Source: Protula sp. h YS-2021 (lineage: Eukaryota; Annelida; Polychaeta; Sabellida; Serpulidae). Taken from it: 64,000 bases of DNA. The notes under the pieces were generated by a model that was given only the letters and a program-made list of their open reading frames with translations, did not search any database and was not told the DNA's origin. The stretch spans positions 3,733,646 to 3,797,645 of the forward strand of contig OX457034.1 in assembly GCA_949752745.1 (NCBI GenBank), written 5' to 3'. This document shows positions 56,447 to 64,000 of this stretch, in pieces (position 1 is the first letter of the stretch; each line of letters starts with the position of its first letter). The position numbers and the translations under genes were made by a program.

Positions 56447-59059
56447 GACTGGTAGTCGAATTGGATGCTGCCATTTGCACTTATTTCAATAATGTTGTCA
56501 AATTCAGCATAGACGATGACATTGATTGTATGTTGCAAAGCCCTGCCAAAATTCATTTCTAGCCGCAAGTTTCCATGCTTGATAAGGGAATAATGATCAT
56601 CACCATCATAATCAGGTGTTAAGTCGAACGAAAATAAAGTATAACCTCTAGGCCAATCTTCTCGTTTTGTGATGGAACTTTTCTCATCATTCAACCTATC
56701 AAACGATTTGTAAAGCGTTTCAAAAGCGTCCAGGTATTTGTTCTGCGTAATGTCAAGCTTGAGAGGTTTGAATAGGACTGGTTCACCATCCATGTACAGT
56801 TGCATGTAGTCCAGATCAAAATGTTTGAAATCATATGGATTTCTTAATGCTGTTCCACCAAAGGTCTCATTATGAACCAGACCAATGACAATGCGTTTTG
56901 GTAAATGACCCAAAAGATGTTATCTTTCACAAAAGACCTAAATTCTGCTGGAATGGCCAAAACATTACATTTTTTTCTAGTGATGAGAAACTTGGCAGGA
57001 CTTCATCAATGCATCTGTATGTCCTAACTGAATACCTGGACTAACCCTCACTTTGCGAATGGTTAAAAATGCCTCTTTCACTTCTGCCTTATAGCTATTA
57101 TTTGCAGCCATTAATACATATTCCTCTTTTTGTCTATGTAAACGCAATTTCAAACTGATGCCGTTAGGAAGATAACGATCCTGCTCAAACAAATCTACTC
57201 TTAAACTACCTGTTAGCATAAAATCACGGCTGAGACGGGTATGCAAGTAACGATTATGTAATCCATTATTTCCTTGCTCAGCTAAGTCACCACCGTCAGC
57301 ATTGACATGAAACCCTGATACATATCGTTCATGATTAGGTCTTTTCACCTCATAATTATTCATTGACCCCGCAGTATCCTTATACATGAGACGCATAGAG
57401 CGCTCAAAATGGAGACTTTCTTCCGAATCATGAATCAGGTGAGAGATAATGCTGGTATAACCATGGGTATTGTTACTATGGAATACCAATCGATCACTTA
57501 GAAATAATTCAATATTAGACCATAACCCATTAAACAAATCATTGATGCATGATACATCATCATCTGCGCCACAGGCTCTTCCATCAGCCTTTACAATGCG
57601 ACATATGATATGAATATTAGAAAGTCGAGGAGCGAAACACAAAAGCTTTGTTGACGCGTTTATTCACGATTGTATCCAAGTTAACGTCCGCGCACCCCAG
57701 AGGACAAATGGCGCATCAGCGGTCCAAACGCTAACTCTCCGTGCTGACAAACGGTACAAAAACGGTAACTGAAACAACACATTGAACACAGGTGTTAAAC
57801 CCAGATTACATGCCTAAATAAATCCCATTTAGGACACAAGTCGATACTCGATTACTGATTCGAAACCCAGTATATTAATAAACAAACTGCTGTCATTTCG
57901 AGAGAAAACTCTGGAAAGTGCGCACGTCTTACGAAAAATGGCAGAATTTTACGAGAAATAACACAACAAATTACCACGAATACTACCTTAAACAAACACA
58001 CTTCTATATCTGGAGAACGAGGTAAGTAATTATTTACAGCGCAAACCCACATATTTATGACAAATTATCACGATACGGGTGAATTCTTACCAAAAACTAT
58101 TGGGCTCCTCCGAATAACTTTCTAAGATTTTTATCCCGTTCTATTACTAATGATTTCACAATTTCACAGTTTCGGTTGTGTTTTTTTTATTTCTTGTCCA
58201 TATTTAGGACCAGGACCTTTGTCCGTTTAATATTTTAAACTCACTTGAATTTTTCTTCGATCACTGAACAAGTTACCAGATTCACTCAGTTTTTTAACGT
58301 GAGATTCAATCACTGAGGGCGGGTCCTCGACCGACCCTAATCCCGATTCCTAATTGGTTGGAATCCCAGTGGAGACCTCCGTGTGGGGGAGGGGGAGAAG
58401 GGGAGCAGTGCTGACCCAAGAATTACCGTTTCCATTGGGGCTTCCTTACTACCCAATAAGAGAACGGCACTGCTTATCTTGGCCCGAACGACACGTTCGC
58501 AGAGGTTCAAAGGGGAAGATCTTACGCAATAACGAGATATACACCCGCTGGCTCACATCCATGAAATTCTATGGGAGAGCTCGATCAAATGGGAGAAGCC
58601 GGGAAGAGGGGAGATTCCATCTGATAAGGGGAACAATGGGAATGTTTACCCGACTGATACAGCCCTCATATTACAATACATCAAGGATTTCCCTCTGCAA
58701 ACAGCAGCCCTTTTAATCACACAATATTTTAAACCCATTGAAATACACGCATCTGGAGTTCAGTTTAAACTAACAACGAGTAAAAGGCAATGGTAAAACA
58801 TAACACAATACATTTCTAAGAGAATAATAAAAAATCGCTGGCAGCGGTTTTTACAATGAAGTTTGCTGTTCTTTAAATCCAGATATTCTTCTGTACTCGC
58901 AGGAATGTAGAATTCTATTGGAGCGCCTTCCCTAATGGCAGTGAATGATTGATAGTCGACATTATAACTTTTCTCTACAGCAGTTTGCGTTGGTGGTATA
59001 TGAAACCATTCCAATGGAGAAAGACTACATTCACACGAATGATTATGAATGAGAGACAT
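56443..59059 (-). pseudogene. major capsid protein (double jelly roll), split by insertion
   Basis: Start MSLIHNHSCECSLSPLEWFH at 59059. The first part runs to YLDLKNSKLH (near 58865), then a 1.2-kb foreign segment follows. The gene resumes near 57640 with HIICRIVKADGRACG and continues to 56977 (DGGDLAEQGNNGLHNRYLHT, FLTIRKVRVSPGIQLGH). A short frameshifted stretch and the last frame 56443-56913 follow (DLDYMQLYMDGEPVLFKPLK, WPRGYTLFSFDLTPDYDGDD, KHGNLRLEMNFGRAL). These are hallmark Polinton MCP blocks; DHYSLIKHGNLRLE is kept here but deleted in copy A. Confidence 0.87.
57645..58865. mobile_element. 1.2-kb insertion of unknown type inside the MCP gene
   Basis: The sequence between the two MCP halves has no Polinton match. 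It contains GTTGACGCGTTTATTCACG at one side, a G-rich stretch near 58380 and TAACAACGAGTAAAAGGC near the other. I found no convincing terminal repeat or transposase. The frame at 58354-58716 inside it has no recognised family. A solo LTR or MITE is possible. Confidence 0.5.
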
Positions 59060-59061
59060 TT

Positions 59062-59406
59062 TCAAAAGCTATCTTTTTTAATATTATTTATCCGTCTGGC
59101 TGTTTTTCGTCTTCTGGCACGGTTCATCACTTGCAGTCTCTTTTCAAGCACATCGCCAATCACATGCTGTGCAACTCGGCCTGTAACATCTTTCGCGACA
59201 TTCTTTGCAGCCTTTTTAGGATGAGGCGCAACGATTTTAGCCCCAGCCTTAAGTAGTGGAATAGCTTTACGAGCCAATGATTCCAGCATGGAACCAATAC
59301 CATCGCCATATTGGATTCGCGGTCCTTTGAATCCTGGTGATTCCCCGCCCACTTGACGAAGAAAATGGCTGCGATATGCAGACGGATCGTGTGTGTAGGC
59401 TTTCAT
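59062..59406 (-). CDS. pVI-like capsid-associated protein with GG cleavage site
   Basis: An intact 114-residue frame between penton and MCP, start and stop overlapping or touching both neighbours. HFLRQVGGESPGFKG carries a GG/E site that fits an adenain-like protease near residue 21. GDGIGSMLESLARKAIPLLK forms a good amphipathic helix, followed by a Lys/Arg-rich C terminus (RARRRKTARRINNIKK). By analogy with adenovirus pVI it may be a membrane-active, DNA-contacting internal capsid protein. Family membership in Polintons is supported by the copy A remnant; the role is inference. Confidence 0.6.
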   Translation of the reverse strand: MKAYTHDPSAYRSHFLRQVGGESPGFKGPRIQYGDGIGSMLESLARKAIPLLKAGAKIVAPHPKKAAKNVAKDVTGRVAQHVIGDVLEKRLQVMNRARRRKTARRINNIKKDSF

Positions 59407-60167
59407 AATGCTTTTGGTCGAAAATGAAGTTTACAGATCACCTTTCTAGTTTGAAATGTGACATTATGGCCTGTGTCGTCCTTAATATTCATTTCTATCA
59501 CGTCAAATTTGGATGTGTTTACAGGAACATAATGCGGTTCGCCGTACGTTTTCATGATAATATCGCCATCATGGCCTTGAATGGGAACAGAACGTAGCAA
59601 AGGAACATAATAATCACCAACAACTTGTGGTTCACAAATGCTACAATACACATAAAGTGTATAAAATCCCTGTTTCACATCAGCTTTATGTTCAGCTGTA
59701 CACGTTTCAGTATACCATTGATCTGGGATAAATCCTAAGATTTTAGCTAATCCAGCGGAGAATGACACTTCAAAGTTATAATTTAGAAAAAGGAAAACTT
59801 GCCGTCTAATTTTATCATACTTTAACCGAATAGCTTATTTCAGGTCATCTTTCATAGAATTAGCCGCTTCTTCATTCACTACATTACATATCTCTTGTAT
59901 GGTTCTGTGATAACCATAAGGAATAGTGATTGTGTCAACGACAGAATCTGTAAGTGGTTGTTGTCGATACTGAATAGAACAGTCCATTGCATGTCTCATG
60001 GTTGTCCATGTATGTGGATATTGAATTGCGGCTAAAGCCACTTCATATTTTTCTTTCAGATAGATGGTTCGAGGCATATGAATTTGGTAATTCGAAGCCT
60101 TGTTGTTGGGATAATAGTTCATACTAGCATTGCTAGGCAAAGTAATGTAAAAATTTGTTGACTCCAT
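59403..60167 (-). pseudogene. penton / minor capsid protein, one in-frame stop
   Basis: MESTNFYITLPSNASMNYYP, then MPRTIYLKEKYEVALAAIQY, runs to a TAA near 59835. The same frame continues without shift (AIRLKYDKIRRQVFLFLNYN, ILGFIPDQWY, VCEPQVVGDYY-like ICEPQVVGDYYVPLLRSVPI, RKVICKLHF). So the gene is complete at 254 codons except for that single stop. It matches copy A throughout and lies upstream of the pVI-like gene with a 4-bp overlap. Confidence 0.83.
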
Positions 60168-60172
60168 GATGA

Positions 60173-60376
60173 CTAAATGGTATATGTGCGTTGATGGAAT
60201 GGATGTCTATATACATCACTATAGCGCGCGCATGTATGTAAATGATCTTTCTCATAATCTTTCACATCATGGTCTATTACTTCTCCTTCACAACAAGCAC
60301 TTGCACATCTTATTTTTATGTGATTTCTCGTTTCTTGACAACAACATAACATGTTAAAAATTTTCCCATCCTTCAA
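60173..60376 (-). CDS. small Cys-rich Polinton protein
   Basis: MLCCCQETRNHIKIRCASAC, then CEGEVIDHDVKDYEKDHLHT. The ATG at 60352 or the upstream one at 60376, overlapping the preceding gene, could start it. Partial conservation in copy A (SACCQEEVVDSNV) argues that it is a real gene. The Cys clusters suggest metal binding or lipidation. Function unknown. Confidence 0.4.
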   Translation of the reverse strand: MKDGKIFNMLCCCQETRNHIKIRCASACCEGEVIDHDVKDYEKDHLHTCARYSDVYRHPFHQRTYTI

Positions 60377-60894
60377 GAAACTGTCTTTGTTGACGCTGTC
60401 TCATTTCTTTTGTAATGTTGTCACGAGTGGTCTTTTTACTCAACGTAGTTTTTGGAATATTAGCATTTACAATTTCCTGGATAAACGGATGCCAACCATG
60501 TGGTATTCCTCGTTCTTTTCTTCTTGTAGCAACCAATGCTTCTTTCATCAAATCAACAATGTTGGAATCCGTAATGACATCGCCCGTTTTTCAACACAAG
60601 TTCATTTTTCTCTGTCCATTTTACACCATGTTTCTTCAGTTCTGCTAAAAGTTGTATTACTTTTCCATGATAGATAGGTTGAAAATGACTTAAAAATAAC
60701 TTTTCTGGTTTTTCAGCATTGGATGATGCAACAGACTGACTTGTTCGTAAATGACGGCCAAGAAGTTGAGACATTTCTATGGCCTTTTCACGCGTTCGTT
60801 TCCCACGTAAAAGTGTATTCACTTTTGTTTTAATGTCATTTTTCTTTTCTAATAGCATTTTGTATTCATATTCAGGAATGAGAACCATTTTCAT
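60354..60894 (-). pseudogene. conserved Polinton protein ending GWENF, one frameshift
   Basis: MKMVLIPEYEYKMLLEKKND begins at 60894, its ATG overlapping the stop of the small basic gene. The first frame ends near 60565. The second continues SNIVDLMKEALVATRRKERG, GWHPFIQEIVNANIP and QRQQRQFLEGWENF to the stop at 60354. It is the counterpart of 12279-12761. The recurring W-x-F...NIP block and charged middle suggest a structural rather than enzymatic protein. Confidence 0.58.
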
Positions 60895-61228
60895 AGTATG
60901 TTTCGTTTTAACAGCAGTTGGGCTAACAAGGGCAATGCAAATTTAGCAATAGCTCCAATGAATCCTCCTTTCTGATTAATCAACTTCTTTTTCTTCGAAG
61001 TGATATCTTCTTATCTGCCAGAGTACGTAGAGTATGACGCTCACGCTTGAATTCCTTAAACCTTTTTGAGCTTAAGGGTAAATGTCCTCGCAATATATTC
61101 AAACAAATTTCAAACAAGCTCGTTAATTCCTTCTTAGTAGCTTCCTGTAGCAAGGCTTTACGTCGTTTAGGCCCACTGCGTGCAAGCAAGTGAAGAAAAG
61201 GCTGGTTCGCTTGAATACGTTTAGACAT
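60891..61228 (-). pseudogene. small basic protein with KGGF site and hydrophobic tail
   Basis: MSKRIQANQPFLHLLARSGP, then KRRKALLQEATKKELTSLFE, is open to 60980. After a one-base shift the chain resumes LINQKGGFIGAIAKFALPLL, then AQLLLKRNIL, ending at the ATG of the next gene. KGG|F followed by a strongly hydrophobic helix resembles a protease-processed membrane-active or core peptide. Copy A has a lesion near the same spot but of different sense, so programmed frameshifting is not supported. Confidence 0.58.
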
Positions 61229-61879
61229 CTTGACTGCGAATGGTTAAATGAGTTGGTTCTTGTTCATACACTGCTATATCAATATATACATAATGTGCAT
61301 CTTTTGGTAAAATACCTGTACGAATACGTAGTTGATCACTTGTCTTTGGTTTTAAATCAATGAATAAATAACCATGTGGTTTGCTAGTAGCATCTTGATA
61401 GGCTTCTATGAGAAATTGAGATCTTCCAGGATACATTTGTCGCGCTAATGTACTGATTTGTTGACTGTCTCTAGGATTTTTAAAAAGAATGACATAATGT
61501 GTATTCAAAATAATATTTCGCATCTCTTTACTATGATGGAATAAATTATGGACAATAAAAATGATGCTTAGATTTTGATGACTGCTGCCAACACTAAAGA
61601 GACGCGTCATACGCTCATCACTATGACATTTAGTCATTAAGTCATCAATGATGAGTAAGTTTGGTTTTTTCGGGTTTAAGCGCTCTTCAATGTCATCTGG
61701 AATGCCTTGGTAAAATTCCACATTTTCATTCCCTTGTACAAAGGCTGATCTGCTGCATAAAGCCATAAAATGGTTTTTGGAGAGGGTTTAGTTAACTTTT
61801 GTTCTAGAATTTCCTTTACCAGAGACGTTTTACCACTGCCTGTGGGTCCAGAGACCGAAAATGTAAATGGATGCTTCAT
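61221..61879 (-). pseudogene. Polinton packaging ATPase (FtsK/HerA type), one frameshift
   Basis: MKHPFTFSVSGPTGSGKTSL carries an intact Walker A. After a frameshift near 61720 the frame gives FYQGIPDDIEERLNPKKPNL, LIIDDLM (Walker B), SIIFIVHNLFH, LARQMYPGRSQFLIEAYQDA and PHGYLFIDLKP. Length and motifs fit the DNA-packaging ATPases shared by Polintons, adintoviruses and PRD1-like viruses. The stop overlaps the ATG of the small basic gene by 8 bp, as in copy A. Confidence 0.87.
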
Positions 61880-62975
61880 TTTTGAATGTCTGTTTCTTTC
61901 ACCCAACTGTTAAACTTGTTTGGCCAACCTAACCACTTGACAAATAATTCTTTCACACCTCGTCTTTTACGTGTTTTCAAGACTTTTTCAATTCTATAAA
62001 TAGATTCAATATCTTTGGTCACTTTCTGCAGTTCTTTCTCATAGAAATGTCCATCAATATCTTCATCCAAAAAGTCTTTCACACGATACAAATGTATTCC
62101 TTGCTTCTTACAACGATGTGTGACAATGAAGACTTCTTGCGTCCACTTGATATGATAATCCCGTTGAAATACATATTTGATGTGGGAAATACGAACATGA
62201 TCGCCAATGTTAAATTTGTAGGGTTTCTTCTTCGGTTTCAATTTCAGTTTGTCTACATACATACATATACTTCTATACTTTCAATTCGTTGTCTTTACGA
62301 ATCTCTGCAGGAGCATACTTATCAGGAAGAAAACTATGAGGTCTATAGTTGTAATTGTACACCAAGTCTGGAAGGATGTCCGCATAACGGTAAGTTTGAT
62401 TATGTAGAAAATACCGATACATCATTCCCTTTAGAGTACGAATGACTCTTTCAGCAAAGTTGGCTTTGGTTTCATTCTTTGTGGTATAAGCATGAATTCC
62501 CTCCTTCTTCAAAAATTCATTTACCCATCGGTTTTTAAATTCCGTTCCCTTATCAGACCTTAGTTCGTGGTCTTCGTCGTGTTTCATGAGAAATCTTTTG
62601 AAAGGCTTGTATGACGCTGGTATGTGATTTATTAGGTATTGGCCATACCCACAAATATTTGGAAAACACATCAATGACAATGAGTAAAAAGCGCTTGTCA
62701 TTGTTATAGGGAGCTATGTTTCCCACATCAGCCATATCAATATCCCACATGTCATCAATGCCACGTGTAATAACACGTTGTCTTTTGAACCTGTATTTTA
62801 CAGGTTGTAGTAAACTGAAAGCATCTTGATCCTGTAGCAATTTCTTCACTTGTTAATGTGTGACTGGTTGATCATGTTTTCTTAAGATGTGATAAAGTTT
62901 GTAAGGACCAGCAAATGCCCCAGGCTGTCCAGGTTTAAAGTAAATATTGGTCAAGTAGTCTTTCCACGCCGAAAT
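61876..62975 (-). pseudogene. Polinton integrase with C-terminal chromodomain, lightly damaged
   Basis: Begins AWKDYLTNIYFKPGQPGAFA (start ATG apparently lost) with a stop in THxQVKKLL. The core holds the first Asp in WDIDMADVGNIAPY, the second in LRSDKGTEFKNRW after a frameshift near 62600, and the Glu in ANFAERVIRTLKGMM, with retroviral-type spacing. A C-terminal frame (62262-61876) gives an SH3-like segment and a chromodomain (SIYRIEKVLKTRKRRG, LFVKWLGWPNKFNSW). Chromodomains can bind methylated histone tails and steer insertion. Confidence 0.87.
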
Positions 62976-63058
62976 GATAAACACTGCTTAACATAACACT
63001 TTTACTTTATAACTCAACCAACATAACTTAACTAACATGCATTTATAACCAACATATC

Positions 63059-63391
63059 TTACAAATCAAGTATTGATACAATGGTGTCAATAACTGGAGA
63101 CCATTGGTCCTCAATGAACACTAACCAACTACTTAGTTCATCTAATGTAATAGCATCTACAGCATATTTCTCACAACGTTTATTTGCATTCTCTAACACT
63201 TTATCTAAATGAATATAATATTTAGCTTCATTCCAATATGTATAGACACATGCAGCATGACAAGTATGTTCTTGACACTCTTCATGTTGACAAGCAGGAC
63301 ATACTAAACATGCAAACTTTTTTACAGCTAATAACATTTCTTCACAATAGGCTTTTTGCACAATATATTGTCTCAGTGTAATGTCTGCCAT
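63059..63391 (-). CDS. uncharacterised Cys-rich accessory protein, 110 aa
   Basis: An open frame between integrase and the NADAR-type gene. CLVCPACQHEECQEHTCHAAC (shortened here to its Cys/His content: about five Cys and two His within 21 residues from position 28) suggests a zinc site. A helical C part follows (YYIHLDKVLENANKRCEK, ITLDELSSWLVFIEDQW). There is no equivalent in copy A at this position and no family that I recognise. Confidence 0.42.
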   Translation of the reverse strand: MADITLRQYIVQKAYCEEMLLAVKKFACLVCPACQHEECQEHTCHAACVYTYWNEAKYYIHLDKVLENANKRCEKYAVDAITLDELSSWLVFIEDQWSPVIDTIVSILDL

Positions 63392-63463
63392 TGTACTCTT
63401 GTCTTGTGAGATACTGATCCGGCAATGTTATCACACAAGTCTCCAGTTGTTGTTCAAAACCAT

Positions 63464-63766
63464 TCACTTATCATGTAGTCCACATACTTCTCCATGTTTT
63501 ACATGGTCATATATTTGTTGAAAAACACGTCTGCACACCACGGTAAGTAAATGAAAAGTCTCACCACTTTTATACCCCTTACACAACATTTCTAACAACT
63601 TTCCCATGACATTCTGACCAGGATATGAAGGAGATGACAATTGTTTCCCACCAGCTCCCCACCAATGATCATACGTTGCTTCAACTAAAGTCTTATCTTT
63701 ACATTATTTTAACTTTTTGCGAAACAATACACATTGATTCAATTTGACATGTAAAACATCCTGCAT
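63464..63766 (-). pseudogene. NADAR-domain (YbiA-like) protein fragment with one stop
   Basis: The frame from MQDVLHVKLNQCVLFRKKLK meets one TAA and continues without shift as CKDKTLVEATYDHWWGAGG, SYPGQNVMGKLLEML. The order VL..K..QN.-like helix, LVEAT-D-WWG-G and PG-N-x-G-LL is the C-terminal half of NADAR domains, which act as N-glycosidases on ADP-ribose-linked compounds, including removal of ADP-ribose from guanine in some systems. The N-terminal half is not visible upstream (63767-63803 could contribute a few residues). It lies in the accessory end of copy B. Confidence 0.5.
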
Positions 63767-63767
63767 T

Positions 63768-64000
63768 TTACTTCTCTTCACTGTATGCCTTGTCGATTTC
63801 TTCCTGTAATAAAATATATTTTAAAATTAAAACCTATTCTATTATGATGTTTGTTCACTTTGAAACCACCCACATAAGATTAAATTTGCTAGTAAGAAAA
63901 ACATTGTTATGTCTTCAAAGGTTAAAAAGTTACCTGACAAAGCTGTTCAGTTTCCTCTACTTCTTCTAGTCTACAGCAGTCTCTCAAATAATCAACCACG
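63768..64000 (-). CDS. VDYLRDC-family accessory gene, partial at window edge, putative intron
   Basis: The edge sequence reads VVDYLRDCCRLEEVEETEQL, CQ, matching VVDYLRDC at the end of the spliced gene in copy A. CAG|GTAACT at 63934 and TTTTATTACAG at 63804 would remove a 130-bp AT-rich intron and add EEIDKAYSEEK before TAA at 63768. Without splicing the frame stops four codons into the intron. The rest of the gene lies beyond the window. Confidence 0.45.

Larger units (their letters stand above)
51030..64000 (-). mobile_element. Polinton/Maverick copy B (decayed, right end beyond window)
   Basis: Same gene set as copy A but in the reverse orientation: polymerase and small genes on + at the left; protease, MCP, pVI-like, penton, ATPase and integrase on - to the right; then accessory genes at the window edge. 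Overlapping stop/start junctions equal those in copy A. Lesions are fewer than in copy A: the penton has one stop, the pVI-like gene and protease are open, and the integrase and ATPase each have one or two lesions. The MCP is split by a 1.2-kb insertion. Terminal inverted repeats were not identified; the left limit is set by the remnant at 51030. Confidence 0.88.

Noticed and set aside
58354..58716. 120-residue + strand frame
   Set aside because: It lies inside the insertion in the MCP gene and shows no recognised family, compositional or context support.

Overview
The window looks like nuclear DNA of an invertebrate metazoan. It holds one multi-exon housekeeping gene with canonical GT/AG introns, an Rag-type GTPase (RRAGA/RRAGB orthologue). 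Around and inside that gene is a dense load of eukaryotic mobile DNA: two decayed Polinton/Maverick elements in opposite orientation, a Ty3/Gypsy LTR retrotransposon, hAT and Tc1/mariner elements, Helentron-like non-autonomous elements, and long minisatellites. The repeat style suggests a marine invertebrate, but I cannot name the phylum.

Layout. 1-9 kb: AT-rich, with little I can name beyond an ankyrin-repeat fragment near 6.3-6.9 kb. 9.1-20.6 kb: Polinton copy A. Its integrase, packaging ATPase, small capsid-associated genes, penton, MCP and adenain-like protease lie on +. A PC4-like gene and protein-primed DNA polymerase B lie on -, so the two blocks are convergent. 20.6-24.9 kb: a Ty3/Gypsy element on - inserted into the right-end gene of copy A, with recognisable LTRs. 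25-33.5 kb: interspersed repeats, including two hAT elements with 8-bp target-site duplications and several short elements with a palindromic head, TCCG-rich tract and 3' hairpin. 33.5-45.3 kb: seven coding exons of the Rag GTPase on +. Its introns are filled with minisatellites, a triple Helentron-like array, a Tc1 element broken by a giant foldback, and a long-TIR MITE. 45.3-51 kb: a hAT-like MITE and about 3.5 kb of minisatellites. 51-64 kb: Polinton copy B in reverse layout (polymerase and four PC4-like genes on +, morphogenesis and integrase block on -), running off the right edge.

The Polinton genes form a virus-like set. The integrase has a degenerate chromodomain, and is followed by a FtsK/HerA-type ATPase, jelly-roll MCP and penton, a cysteine protease with its putative GG-type substrates, and a polymerase with N-terminal zinc fingers. 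Stops of upstream genes overlap ATGs of downstream genes in the same places in both copies, which shows a compact shared ancestor. Both copies are damaged by stops, frameshifts and deletions. The least familiar content is accessory: a tandem family of PC4-like ssDNA-binding-type genes, a NADAR-domain gene, and a spliced terminal gene family with a DFDSAF/VDYLRDC motif near the element ends.
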